NCBI GenBank assembly: GCA_002286855.1 | Contig: NRSV01000051.1 | Span: forward strand, 124,001-188,000 | Length of the DNA: 64,000 nt | From: Bipolaris cookei | Lineage: Eukaryota; Ascomycota; Dothideomycetes; Pleosporales; Pleosporaceae | Direction: 5' to 3' | Shown: in pieces, positions 23,032 to 31,771 of the stretch | How the letters are laid out: every line of letters starts with the position of its first letter | Numbering within the stretch: position 1 is the stretch's first letter | The notes under the pieces: model-generated | What the model was told of the DNA's origin: nothing | Databases searched by the model: none | Seen by the model: only the letters and a program-made list of their open reading frames with translations | Translations under genes and position numbers: made by a program

Positions 23032-24071
23032 CTACTCAAAACTCTCTATCGCAGCATCAAAATCCTCCAGATTTACGCCTCTACTCATAATTTTTTCCCT
23101 GCTATCAAGTAACACCTTTCGCACCCAATATTGGCGCGTTGCTGACTTCACCAAACAGAAAAACTTTGCGGTATACTCCTTCTCAAACTTATCAATCATG
23201 GCGTATTTCAACGCCGCTGGTAGTGACTGATACTCCTCCACGATCTGTATAGCGTCACGCTGGTAATCTGTTCGCATCACCGCGACTAGATTTGACAGCT
23301 CGACGGTGAGTCGTCCAATATGCTGACTGATCTGGTCAGCTGACACCTGCCGCCGCTTTGATGCTGAGCTCGTAGCTGACAATGAAGCAGAACGTTTACT
23401 GCCAACCACTGAAGAAATCTCGCTCGCGGCACGGCTACTCTGAGTTGGTGCTGGTGAGATTTCAATCGACAGGCTAACCAGATCTTCAACCGTCATCGCG
23501 TACCCTCCTATCGCCAGTACACCTCTAAATAATTGGCAGAGCTCGTCTACCAATTTGAGCGATTTTGACTGGAACTTTCGGGCTTCTGGATGAACTGCAA
23601 AGTAAGCCGCCAGCGCATCCGGATCATCAGTTACACAGCCCAGCTCGTCAACACCAAACCCAGACTGGCTGGTAAGCAGAGATCGCAACAAGCAAGTCAA
23701 GTTGTTCACCTTCAGAGACCCACTTACCTATATAGGTAGAGGCTAAACCCTTATTAGAAATAGCTAGGCCCCAATAGGCAATCAAGCAAGTCAAATTGGA
23801 CCTTTTGAGCCCCACTTAATTGCTTGTTGCGAACTCTGCTGGTAAGGTGCTCCCAGATCTTCCAGTTTTCTCTCCATTGGTCCAATTTGTTTTTGAGAGC
23901 TGGGATTGTTACTACAGACAAGCCCGCGACTGCCTGTACGTCTTTTTTGGCCTTCTCCCACGCTGTTTTCTTCCAACCGTTGTCTGGCCGCTGACCATGC
24001 TCGTCTCCAGAATTGAGTAGCGACGTTGCCAGCACCTTCTCAATTTCATCTGACCACCGGAGGCTCCCCAC
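23032..24071 (-). pseudogene. Harbinger-associated Myb/SANT-like protein
   Basis: Two minus-strand frames follow each other: 24071-23754 (105 residues; SANT/Myb-like W-x-W pattern, WSDEIEKVLATSLLN, KKTAWEKAKKDVQ, LKNKLDQWRENWKIWEHL) and 23709-23032 (Ser-rich linker, then helical QHIGRLTVELSNLVAVM). A stop at 23754 separates them; an intron or a frameshift could explain this. In this superfamily the Myb-like partner binds transposon ends and helps import the transposase. The second frame is intact over 225 residues. Confidence 0.65.
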
Positions 24072-24660
24072 CCGAGCGGTATTGGGAGCTGGCGCCGGCG
24101 CTGGTGACGGCGCTACTGAAAGCGACTGTTGGGTAAAGCGTTACAACACTATATCAATGTGTAAGGACGTCATATTGATGGTGAGTAGTTCTCAGCTTAG
24201 GCCACCAAAGGTAACGAAGTTACAGAGAACAAAAACGGCAAAATCCGCAGTGGAACAGCCCTCCGTTCTTCAGCCCGATTCAGAAAAGCTCAACTGTGAC
24301 GCTAGCCAGCACTCCCTGTCGATGCCCTATTCCCAAAACGGCAACAGAACGGAAACGGAAAACGGAGAGGTGAACAGACTCTTAGCTTTAGCCCTAGCCG
24401 CTAGTCAGGTGGCTCCATTGAAATGATACTTGCGCGACAAAGCTCTGGTATCAGCGCCGGTAGAATACCGCTAAGCCGCTTGCGGCATTTCTGTACGACT
24501 TGCAGGTAGCGCGCCTTAGTTGTCAATCCTGCCCTATATAGCAATAGACTTGCGCAACAGCATCACCATCTAGGATAATGTAGTATCTCGCTCGGGATAC
24601 ACTCTTTGTGCGTACATGTATAGCTCGACAGACTCTTAGATATTGTGGCACGATACGTGA

Positions 24661-24821
24661 TCGAGCTCAAAAGATCAAGGGGCAACCCGCAATCGAGCTA
24701 GTAGAACAAAGCTGAAATCTAATCGCTGCCAAAGAATGGATTGAAGAAGGGTGCCTTTCTACTCTGAAAAGAACTACTATATATACCCGCAGTGTGATCA
24801 CGTGATACTACACCACAATAT
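24661..24821. mobile_element. 161-bp insertion flanked by 8-bp direct repeats
   Basis: The insertion begins TCGAGCTCAAAAG and ends CACCACAATAT. It is bounded by ATACGTGA at 24653-24660 and 24822-24829. The opposite palindrome arm reads through without it. No clear inverted ends are visible, so its class is unknown. Confidence 0.55.
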
Positions 24822-25069
24822 ATACGTGAAACCTTGGGCGCGTTCGAGGCTGTCCCGAGGCGGGGCTACCGTGTATGCTAGCAGCGAATTGTGGTGTTAC
24901 TAGCGAAACAGGACTTTGTAGGCGACGAGATAAAGTGCAGAGAAAGCTTTGAGGCCAAGGATTCTATCGTGAGATTTTCTTGATCTTTCCGCTGCGTTTG
25001 GCTTTGTTAACGTAGGAGCACTACTGGTATGCCGCCACGCTAGGTTTTCCCCCACACGTGGAGGAATAG

Positions 25070-25139
25070 TAAGCTCAGAGACTGCTATTTGCACGTCAGC
25101 TTCAGTATAGCTCTTCTGGGGTCGTGGTTGTTGAGACAT
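25070..25139 (-). pseudogene. Fot1/pogo transposase, N-terminal piece
   Basis: It starts at the ATG at 25139 and reads MSQQPRPQKSYTEADVQIAV to SEL, where the TA target site of the 10.1-kb insertion lies. The next codons are found at 14942. The open frame that continues to 24900 inside the insertion has no homology to transposases and is a chance continuation. Confidence 0.85.
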
Positions 25140-25273
25140 CACGCGATGTTGTGGTAAAGGTAAGGCGCGGTAGTATAGTGGGCCGCTCGGTGGTGAAACA
25201 CGTTGTATAACATTCAAATCAATTCAAACACTGAAAAAACAAATGCTTTACATTTGTAATAATAGCTCAACGC

Positions 25274-25786
25274 TTAGCAGCTCTGCCCTCCCTGATCCTT
25301 CACCAACCCCTCAAAATTCTTCCTCTCATGCTCCATAATAGCCTCCACCTTCTTCGCACTCGCACTCCCCTTATCAAATCTATAACCCAGCCACTCCCTC
25401 ACCAGCCTCCTCGCAAGCTCAATCCCCACCACCCTCTCTCCCATACACAGCACTTGAGCATCATTACTAAGAATAGCCCTCTCCACCGAAAAACTGTCGT
25501 GCGCAGTCACAGCCCGGATTCCGGGCACTTTGTTCGCGGAAATGGCGACGCCGAGTCCCGTACCGCAGATTAGCAGTGCGCGGTCGGCTTGTCCTGAGGC
25601 GACGAGTTGAGCGGCAGAGACGGCGACGTGCGGATAGGCGGTTTTGTCGGAGGAGGAGGGGACGCCGACGTCTATGATGCTGGCGACGCGAGAGTCGGAT
25701 TCGAGGTCTTTTATGAGGGTGTTTTTGTAGCTGACGCCTGCGTCGTCACAGCCTATGGCTATGCGGAGGGGGGTTTGGTCTGCCAT
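25274..25786 (-). CDS. RpiB/LacA/LacB-family sugar-phosphate isomerase
   Basis: Single exon, 170 residues, starting MADQTPLRIAIGCDDAG. This family interconverts aldose and ketose phosphates (ribose-5-phosphate/ribulose-5-phosphate in RpiB, D-erythrulose-4-phosphate in fungal and bacterial relatives). The catalytic region LLICGTGLGVAISANKVPGI includes Cys74, and the following RAVTAHDSFSVERAILSNDAQVLCMGERVVG is typical. Translation extends upstream to 25810 only from a TTG codon, so the ATG at 25786 is the start. It lies 70 bp beyond the end of the transposon block. Exact substrate unknown. Confidence 0.9.
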   Translation of the reverse strand: MADQTPLRIAIGCDDAGVSYKNTLIKDLESDSRVASIIDVGVPSSSDKTAYPHVAVSAAQLVASGQADRALLICGTGLGVAISANKVPGIRAVTAHDSFSVERAILSNDAQVLCMGERVVGIELARRLVREWLGYRFDKGSASAKKVEAIMEHERKNFEGLVKDQGGQSC

Positions 25787-25836
25787 TTCTTTTCCTTCTT
25801 TTTTTTCCAATTCGCGTTTGATAATGGATAGGGTGT

Positions 25837-26241
25837 TTAGAGTTCAGATGTGTCGTATTTCTTTTCCAGGGAGCGTCGCTTGGTTTTACTGACGATGTTC
25901 AGGTTGCTGGGTTCGTGGTCGGAAGATGAGTCGTCTTTGTCGTTGCGTATGAATCGTCCTTTCGATCGTGCTGTACCAGAGCTGGCGGTTGAGTATGTTA
26001 TCTCGCCTTCTTTTGATACGACTTTTTTCCCGTCGATTACGTTTTCGACAGCGCGGTTGACAGTCTTTTCAAAGGGCTTCGTTACAAAACTTAGATCTGT
26101 ATGGCCGTGTGTAGGTCCTTTTGTCTCAAGGACTTTGATGCGCTCGTCGTTGGGTTTATTGTGGTCTTCGACTCTTTGGTAGACGTGGTCGGCGTCTGTG
26201 TCGAGATTGAGGGAGAAAAGAGCGCGTTTGGGTGGTGCCAT
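25837..26241 (-). CDS. Small uncharacterised protein
   Basis: Single exon, 134 residues from the ATG at 26241 (MAPPKRALFSLNLDTDADHV). It is charged, with an acidic Ser/Asp run (DKDDSSSDHEPS) followed by a basic C-terminus (KTKRRSLEKK), and has no signal peptide or membrane segment. I do not recognise a family. A TATA-like TTATATAAAAAC lies about 40 bp upstream of the start (about 26,277-26,288). It sits head to tail with the isomerase gene, 50 bp upstream of its start. Confidence 0.6.
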   Translation of the reverse strand: MAPPKRALFSLNLDTDADHVYQRVEDHNKPNDERIKVLETKGPTHGHTDLSFVTKPFEKTVNRAVENVIDGKKVVSKEGEITYSTASSGTARSKGRFIRNDKDDSSSDHEPSNLNIVSKTKRRSLEKKYDTSEL

Positions 26242-26674
26242 TTTTTTCTTCTTCGCGGGAGGCTCGGGACGCGGGTTTTTATATAAGATGCGGGCTAGGT
26301 GCAATGATGGGGTCTTGTCTTCTTTCCGGTTGAATGAGGGGTTAAACACATGCCACGGGGGCTCCGTGGGTGATGCAGCAGCCCAGCATGAGTGGAGGTG
26401 GGGGCGGAAGTTCCGATTTGGGTATCCCGGCGGGGCGTTTCGCCGCGAGAAACGTATGGTTTCTCGGCTGAGTGCCACCGAGAGCTGGGGTTAGATCTGG
26501 AGTTATTCCGAGGGTATTATGCTAGACGCTTGATAGTAGTATCAATAGTTCCACTGTTCTATCAGAGAACAAATATGACAATTGCCTCATGACCGTTCAC
26601 TAACATCCAAGGACATGCTCATAACAGGTTCAAGATTCCATTCATTTTTTGCATACCCTTATTCCTCCATCTCT
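26242..26674. other. Intergenic, 433 bp
   Basis: Promoter of the small uncharacterised gene and 3' flank of the aminopeptidase gene. Nothing else is seen. Confidence 0.5.
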
Positions 26675-28625
26675 TCACTTCTCCTTCCCAAACAAGTCCT
26701 TCTCAACCATCTGTCTGCAAATCGGATGATAAAAGTCCTTGTTCTTCTCGAACGTCTTGACCGCTAGATCGCGATTGGCTTCATTCAGCAGCCTGAACAT
26801 AGGCCTCACAAACTTCATGCGACCAATTTGACCCAACAGCTCAGCGGATGGCTGATACGATTCCTCTGCCTTGGCCATAAGCCCGATGCTCAAGTATCGC
26901 GATGATACCTCGATATTTTGAGTAATCTTGTAGCCATAAGTTGCACCGAGCAAGTGGACGTTCTCGGCCGAGAATTTGCTCGCGAAGGATTGGAGACGCT
27001 CAAGGAAGACAACGGATTGGTTGGATACCCATCCTTCGATATCTGACGCCTTGGGCTTAAAGTCGCTCGAAGACGAGACCAGCGCCTCCCACTTGTCCGC
27101 CAACTCGTAGCAGCTCTTGACCATAGTCTGGTCAAAGTCCGGCTTGACTGGATAGCCAGGCGCGTAGAACAGCTTGTCCCAGTCAAAGCTATCCAACTTT
27201 GCCTTGGACTCTGCATCCTTCTCGAAAAAGTTTATCAGACAGCTCTTGAAGTCGTAGCTGTCTACGCTCTTGAACTTGAACGTGTCAAAGTAGTGAGGAA
27301 TGAAAGAATCCCACTTCTCCTTTCCGAACAGGAGCTCAAACTGATATAGGGCATGGAACCCCTTTTCGTACGGAATAGAGGAGAATGCATCATCCGGATC
27401 TTGGCCCTTCAGATCCAAGACCAGCTTGGTGTAGGGGTGGTCTTTTCCATAATTTTCAATGCTTTGCTCAAGCGCTTTCCAGCCAATGATAGCAGAGAAA
27501 TGGCGGTGTGCTTCTCCATGAAGGGCAGCAGCGATTCTGCGTTCCAAGTATGTAGTCCAGCCTTCGTTCAACCAAAAGTGCTCCCAGCTGGCTGCGCTAA
27601 CGAGGTTACCGGACCAAGAGTGCGACAGCTCGTGGGCAATGACATCAACATTCTGTTTGTCTCCCGAGATGATGGAGGGTGTGGCGTAGGTCCAGACGGG
27701 GTTTTCCATACCTCCGTATGGGAAAGACGGGGGCAGAATGAGTACGTTGTATTGTCCCCACTGGTAAGTAGGCGAAACGATGGATTCAAGCGCCTTCATA
27801 AAAGGCTCGATTTCTCCGTCAAGCTCATCCTTGCACTTGAGAAGCTCCTCAGGGCCAGTCCAGACGGTGCTGCGTGGACCGATGCTGGCGGATGCCAGAT
27901 CACCACTTGCAACAGCAAAAAGATAGACAGTCATTGGAACCTTCTGCTCAAATGTATACTTCATAGTGCCACTCTCGCCATCCTTCTTGGGTGGCTGGTA
28001 GTCAGTCGCGCCCGTTGGCAGACCCGAAGCAAGGACTGGCAGTGGTGAACGAAGGGCAAAGCTAAAGGTTGATTTGATGTCCGGAGTATCCTGGCAAGGA
28101 AACACTGATCGTGCGTGAATTGCCTGGCATTGCGAAAACATGTACGGGTGCTTCTTGTTTGATGTTTGAGCGGGCGTCATCCACTGCAGCGCCGTGCATT
28201 TGTCGGTGGTGGCAACTTTGATCTCAATATCAACCGTCTTGCCCTTTGGCACCTGAGATGGGAGAGTGATGGAGAGTGGGTTACCATATGGCTCTACACG
28301 GTCGCCAACGTTGAATTTGACGCTCTTGCCTTCAACCTCTACGACGGAGACATCCAGGTAGCTTGTTTTGTTAGTAATGCGTCTGATTAGATTGCTTTTC
28401 CTATGTCTAGACATACCTCGCATCCAGTACAACCTCTTTCACATCCTCATCCGTCAAACACTCCAACGTAAGTACCACACTACCAAACAGCCTCTTGCGC
28501 TCAAAATCAATGTCAAAATCCACACTCGTATGCCTTGTCACAAAATTGTGATAATTGGACAAGGTGTTCGGGTCCCGTGGCGTGCGAATTTCAACACGCG
28601 GGTTTGAGCTAGGTTCTGTTACCAT
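26675..28625 (-). CDS. LAP2: M1 zinc aminopeptidase, leukotriene A4 hydrolase family
   Basis: Exons 28625-28417 and 28361-26675 (55-bp intron, GTATGT donor) give 631 residues from MVTEPSSNPRVEIRTPRDP. The protein is an aminopeptidase/epoxide hydrolase. The GGMEN exopeptidase motif is at 286-290 and the zinc site HELSHSW at 313-319 (HExxH), with the third ligand Glu336 in WLNEGWT. A conserved PYEKGF and the C-terminal helical domain typical of LTA4H/yeast Lap2 follow. A further in-frame ATG at 28883 would add 86 residues rich in Arg/Leu/Ser, with the look of a mitochondrial presequence. The shorter form matches the usual family start. Presumably cytosolic, perhaps with a second targeted form. 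Confidence 0.93.
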
Positions 28626-29256
28626 GGCTGCGGCGGCAAAGTGCTGTGTCGTTGCGAAGTGTGCTCTTTGGGTTTGCGAAATCTGACTTGTGTTGGAAGT
28701 GGGGTGAGGCTGTCGTTGTTCGGGGGCTGGACACAACAACAGTGGCAGAAGCGATGTGCGAGTGAGGGCGGGACGACCAGTGGATAGAGTCAGGTATCGA
28801 GCAAGTCGGGGTGGAGTAACTTCATATGCCGATCGATGCCGCAAGGCAACAAGCGACCTGCCTAATGCACTTTTGACCAACATCTAGGATACCCACGTTT
28901 GCAGGCTGATATTAGTGCTAGACGCGAGAAGCCGAGCACCAAAATGTGCACGTGCGAGTGTGTTTAGCGCATCTTGATCTTGTCCCGCTATGGATTCGGT
29001 GGAGGTGCACGGTGTTCGGCAATCCGACCAAAACCGTCGTTATATTGAATTCTATGCGGATGTACTTTTTACGCCTATGCTTCTATAGCTGGCCTAACTT
29101 GATTTGGAGGTGACAATAAATACAGGAATGATGAGAGGCTGTACACAAATGATGCATTGCAAATAAGCAGGACCACGCCCAAATCCCCACTAAGCTATGA
29201 AACCACGCATGCAGCTATAAACTCCAACCCCAACTCCGAAGCTGCTTGATTGCCGC
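28626..29256. other. Upstream region of the aminopeptidase gene
   Basis: This holds the promoter and possible N-terminal extension of the aminopeptidase (in-frame ATG at 28883) and the 3' flank of the LysM gene. No separate gene is seen. Confidence 0.5.
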
Positions 29257-31101
29257 TCAGTCTTTCTTGTTTCCTTCACTCTTTCGTGTCCTCTCTCTGA
29301 GCACAAGATTGATATCTGGCCTGGCAGATTGATACTGCTTCGCAGACCTTGACGCTGAGCGCTCATTGGTCGAAGCGACTGTCTCTTCCACTCGTGACCT
29401 GCCCCTGTTGCGTTCTTCGTCTCCAATTTCGAAAGCATCATCTTGCAATTCTATGAGATCACCCACATCACCGCCGACAGCTCCAATTACGGGTACAGCA
29501 GACCGTTTGCCCTGTCCGGGGGTGCCTGGTTCATTCAGAAGCTTTTGCGCTTGTGTACCAACCTTCCTCACCCAACCCTCTATTGCGCCGCCTAACTCTT
29601 GGAAGTCAAGACCAGGACCGCCAAGTGGTGTGACAGCTCCGGAACCACCGTATTGACTCGGTGTTCCTGCACCCGCATCGAGCAAGCTCGGCGCCCAAGG
29701 TGTAAAGTATTCTTGGCCGGGTGGTGGCGCCACATTCGGTAGATACTGAGCAAACTTCTTGTTCAGACCATCCTGCGCAGGCCCTGGGCTTCGTACATTC
29801 CTGCCCAGTGTGCCTACACCACCGGGGCCTTGCAGGGCCCAGGCTTTGCCTGACGTACTCCTTTGTCGACTGTGCGCCGAGGCCGAGGAAAGATTACTTG
29901 ATGCACGCGGTCTCATGGGTTGAGAGGGAGAGTTCGTAATGGGATTTGTAGATGTGGACGAGCGAGGGACATCGACAGATGGTCGAGGCGTAGAGGCGTC
30001 TGAGTAAGCAAGAGACTTTCGCCGGGCTGGCGGAAAGAAACCCAACGCTCTACGTGGCATCCGGGCAATCTCTGTTGGTTGTCTCTCGTTAGGTAGTAGT
30101 ACCCAAGAGTCATGTTTCCATGGCGGTTCTGGATCAGAAGAAGGGGTAGCAGTAGTGTCCTGGTTCTTTTGTTTTGGTGAGCTCCAACCATTGGGGAGGC
30201 CCTGCGTGTTCGCAGCCGAATTCTTGCTACTTGAGCTATCGGCGTATTCCCCTAACAGAAGATCTTCTGTAGGAAGCGCATCTGGCCCTTGTACTGGTCG
30301 TCCCTTGATGCCACATGCATCTACTGGTAGCACAACTTGCTTCTTGATCTGTATGCTGTCGTTTGGCCACATGCGATTCGATTTGCGTAGTACCGCCTGC
30401 TCACAGTTGTATTTAATGCTAAGCCCTGCCAGGGTGTCCTGTGGTCGGACATGGTGGATGTATACGAGCGCGTCTTGATCATCGTTCTCGCTGGCAGCCA
30501 CGGAAGTACCTAGGTTCTCGTCTGAGTTTCTGTGCTTTATGCGACCCACAGAGTCTGGTACTAAATGTTCGTTGGCGGTCAATAGGTCCTTGCGCTTCAA
30601 TGCCCTGACCATAGCCTCCCTCTCTTCATGTGTCCCAGCTCCCACATGCGGACCGGCGCCTGCAGGGCCCCAGTGCTTCGGCGGAGGTGCGCTCGTCGAT
30701 GTACGGCGTCCGTGACCGGATTTCCTCTTGCGAGTACCATCCGAAGTGTCGGTAGCCATGACGGTGGCTGCGATACCCTGGATAGCCGACCATGAGTTTC
30801 CCAGGAGCCCCGATAATGCTAACGAGGGCGATTTCAGAGGCTGTGCGCTCGGAGAACGCTGGAAGGAGGATAAAGGAGTGGAAGTGACGTTGAGACGAGA
30901 AGACGAGGCGGCTTCCGTACGCGAAAGTAAGCCGGGAGAGGCATTCCGTGAGGGTAGTCTCGAAGTACCCCTACTCGGGCCACTGTCGCTCCCGTCAGTC
31001 GCGTAAATGTCATCTTCGACCGAGATCAGCCTCTTGGTTCTTGGCCGCAGGGTCGAGCCGCTCTGGGAGGTGGATAGTGAAGAGCCATTGGAGGGGTTCA
31101 T
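29257..31101 (-). CDS. Intracellular LysM-domain protein
   Basis: Single exon, 614 residues, starting MNPSNGSSLSTSQSGSTLRP. There is no signal peptide. Long Ser/Pro-rich disordered regions flank one LysM domain at about residues 213-260 (VYIHHVRPQDTLAGLSIKYN ... SNRMWPNDSI). The absence of a secretion signal and the single domain place it with eukaryotic intracellular LysM proteins (LysMD-like) rather than with secreted chitin-binding effectors. The C-terminal half includes an aromatic/Gly-rich part and a final Arg/Glu-rich stretch. The function of this group is poorly known. Confidence 0.82.
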   Translation of the reverse strand: MNPSNGSSLSTSQSGSTLRPRTKRLISVEDDIYATDGSDSGPSRGTSRLPSRNASPGLLSRTEAASSSRLNVTSTPLSSFQRSPSAQPLKSPSLALSGLLGNSWSAIQGIAATVMATDTSDGTRKRKSGHGRRTSTSAPPPKHWGPAGAGPHVGAGTHEEREAMVRALKRKDLLTANEHLVPDSVGRIKHRNSDENLGTSVAASENDDQDALVYIHHVRPQDTLAGLSIKYNCEQAVLRKSNRMWPNDSIQIKKQVVLPVDACGIKGRPVQGPDALPTEDLLLGEYADSSSSKNSAANTQGLPNGWSSPKQKNQDTTATPSSDPEPPWKHDSWVLLPNERQPTEIARMPRRALGFFPPARRKSLAYSDASTPRPSVDVPRSSTSTNPITNSPSQPMRPRASSNLSSASAHSRQRSTSGKAWALQGPGGVGTLGRNVRSPGPAQDGLNKKFAQYLPNVAPPPGQEYFTPWAPSLLDAGAGTPSQYGGSGAVTPLGGPGLDFQELGGAIEGWVRKVGTQAQKLLNEPGTPGQGKRSAVPVIGAVGGDVGDLIELQDDAFEIGDEERNRGRSRVEETVASTNERSASRSAKQYQSARPDINLVLRERTRKSEGNKKD

Positions 31102-31771
31102 GGCATGCGGACGCCAGGCGGAGTGGGTAAGGGTGGTGCTGCATAGGCCAAATGATTGGAGTGGTCGGGAAGCCGCATGACATGAGGATTATGGGAACAT
31201 TGCGCGGATGTCGAGAGCAAGAACTGGGGGTGTCGTGAGTCTCGAATAGCTGGGGAAAGGAAGCGCTACGTAACGCAACCGGAGTTGGACCCCTTCAATC
31301 AAGCACGGCCCTGCACTGTGCCGCCCAACCGCCAGAACCTGCGATGCCAAGTCACTAAGAGAAGACCTGCACTGCGCCCAAATGAAGTTGATACGTAAGT
31401 AATTGCTACTTGCTGGGCCCCTCGTACCTCTAGATCACTGTGGACTGCCGCGTAACGATAAGGACAGATAACGATCGGCTTCGTACCATGCCATATTCGG
31501 GCCATTTGAGTAGTGAACCTTCACTATGCATTTGCTTCAAGATAAACAATCAAGAATTGACATGTTAAATCACTCGCAGCTAGTGCTTATATGTACTCGT
31601 TTTTACAGCAAAGTCATTGCCATCTGATGGTTTTGGATCATCTGACCACTTGGAAAGCAAACGCCACACACTACTAATACACCGAACATACAAAAGCAAT
31701 CATCAATCGTCATACTGCAAAGAACACCAAAACAAGCAGACCGCCACTTAGAGGATGTGTAAGTGTGCTGG
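31102..31771. other. Intergenic, 670 bp
   Basis: Promoter of the LysM gene and 3' flank of the next minus-strand gene. Nothing else is recognised. Confidence 0.5.

Larger units (their letters stand above)
21266..24381. mobile_element. PIF/Harbinger DNA transposon (3.1 kb), inactive
   Basis: It is flanked by the 3-bp duplication TTA (21263-21265 and 24382-24384), typical of PIF/Harbinger. The ends are imperfect inverted repeats (GGGCCTGTTCGGCTCC against GAGTCTGTTCACCTC). It carries two genes in opposite orientation, a DDE transposase and a Myb-like protein, the usual pair in this superfamily. Flanking sequence joins without a gap to match the other arm of the palindrome. Confidence 0.85.
14943..25069. 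mobile_element. Long-inverted-repeat (fold-back) element carrying a palindromic NLR fragment
   Basis: The ends are CTATYCCTCCACGTGTGG in inverted orientation at 14943 and 25069 (26 bp, two mismatches), flanked on both sides by TA (14941-14942 and 25070-25071). The element interrupts the Fot1 transposase codon series GAG-CTT-ACT-AGG. Inverted similarity between the arms continues inward: 15510-15759 matches 24862-24395 (with a later insertion), 17996-18240 matches 24394-24382 plus 21265-21078, and 18260-19527 matches 20860-19593. Removing five later insertions leaves roughly 3.9 kb that is palindromic almost throughout, with a 65-bp loop at 19528-19592. It encodes no transposase. TA targeting suggests mobilisation by a Tc1/mariner-class enzyme; this is inference. 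Confidence 0.75.
13261..25203 (-). mobile_element. Fot1/pogo-like transposon, split by a 10.1-kb insertion
   Basis: The outer inverted ends are 13261-13282 (ACGTGTTTCACTACCGAGCG...) and 25182-25203, 22 bp long with one mismatch. A TA precedes the left end; the right flank is less clear. Without the insertion at 14943-25069 and one TA copy the element is about 1.8 kb, the usual size for Fot1. It carries one transposase gene on the minus strand, now inactive. The two halves rejoin in frame at the insertion site, which proves that the left and right fragments were once one element. Confidence 0.85.

Noticed and set aside
13261..25203. Starship-type giant element with NLR cargo
   Set aside because: No tyrosine-recombinase captain gene is present; boundaries and TA duplications are those of small DNA transposons.
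24900..25217. 105-residue open frame on the minus strand as one gene
   Set aside because: Only the part from 25139 to 25070 is transposase-like; the rest crosses the end of the 10.1-kb insertion and has no family character.
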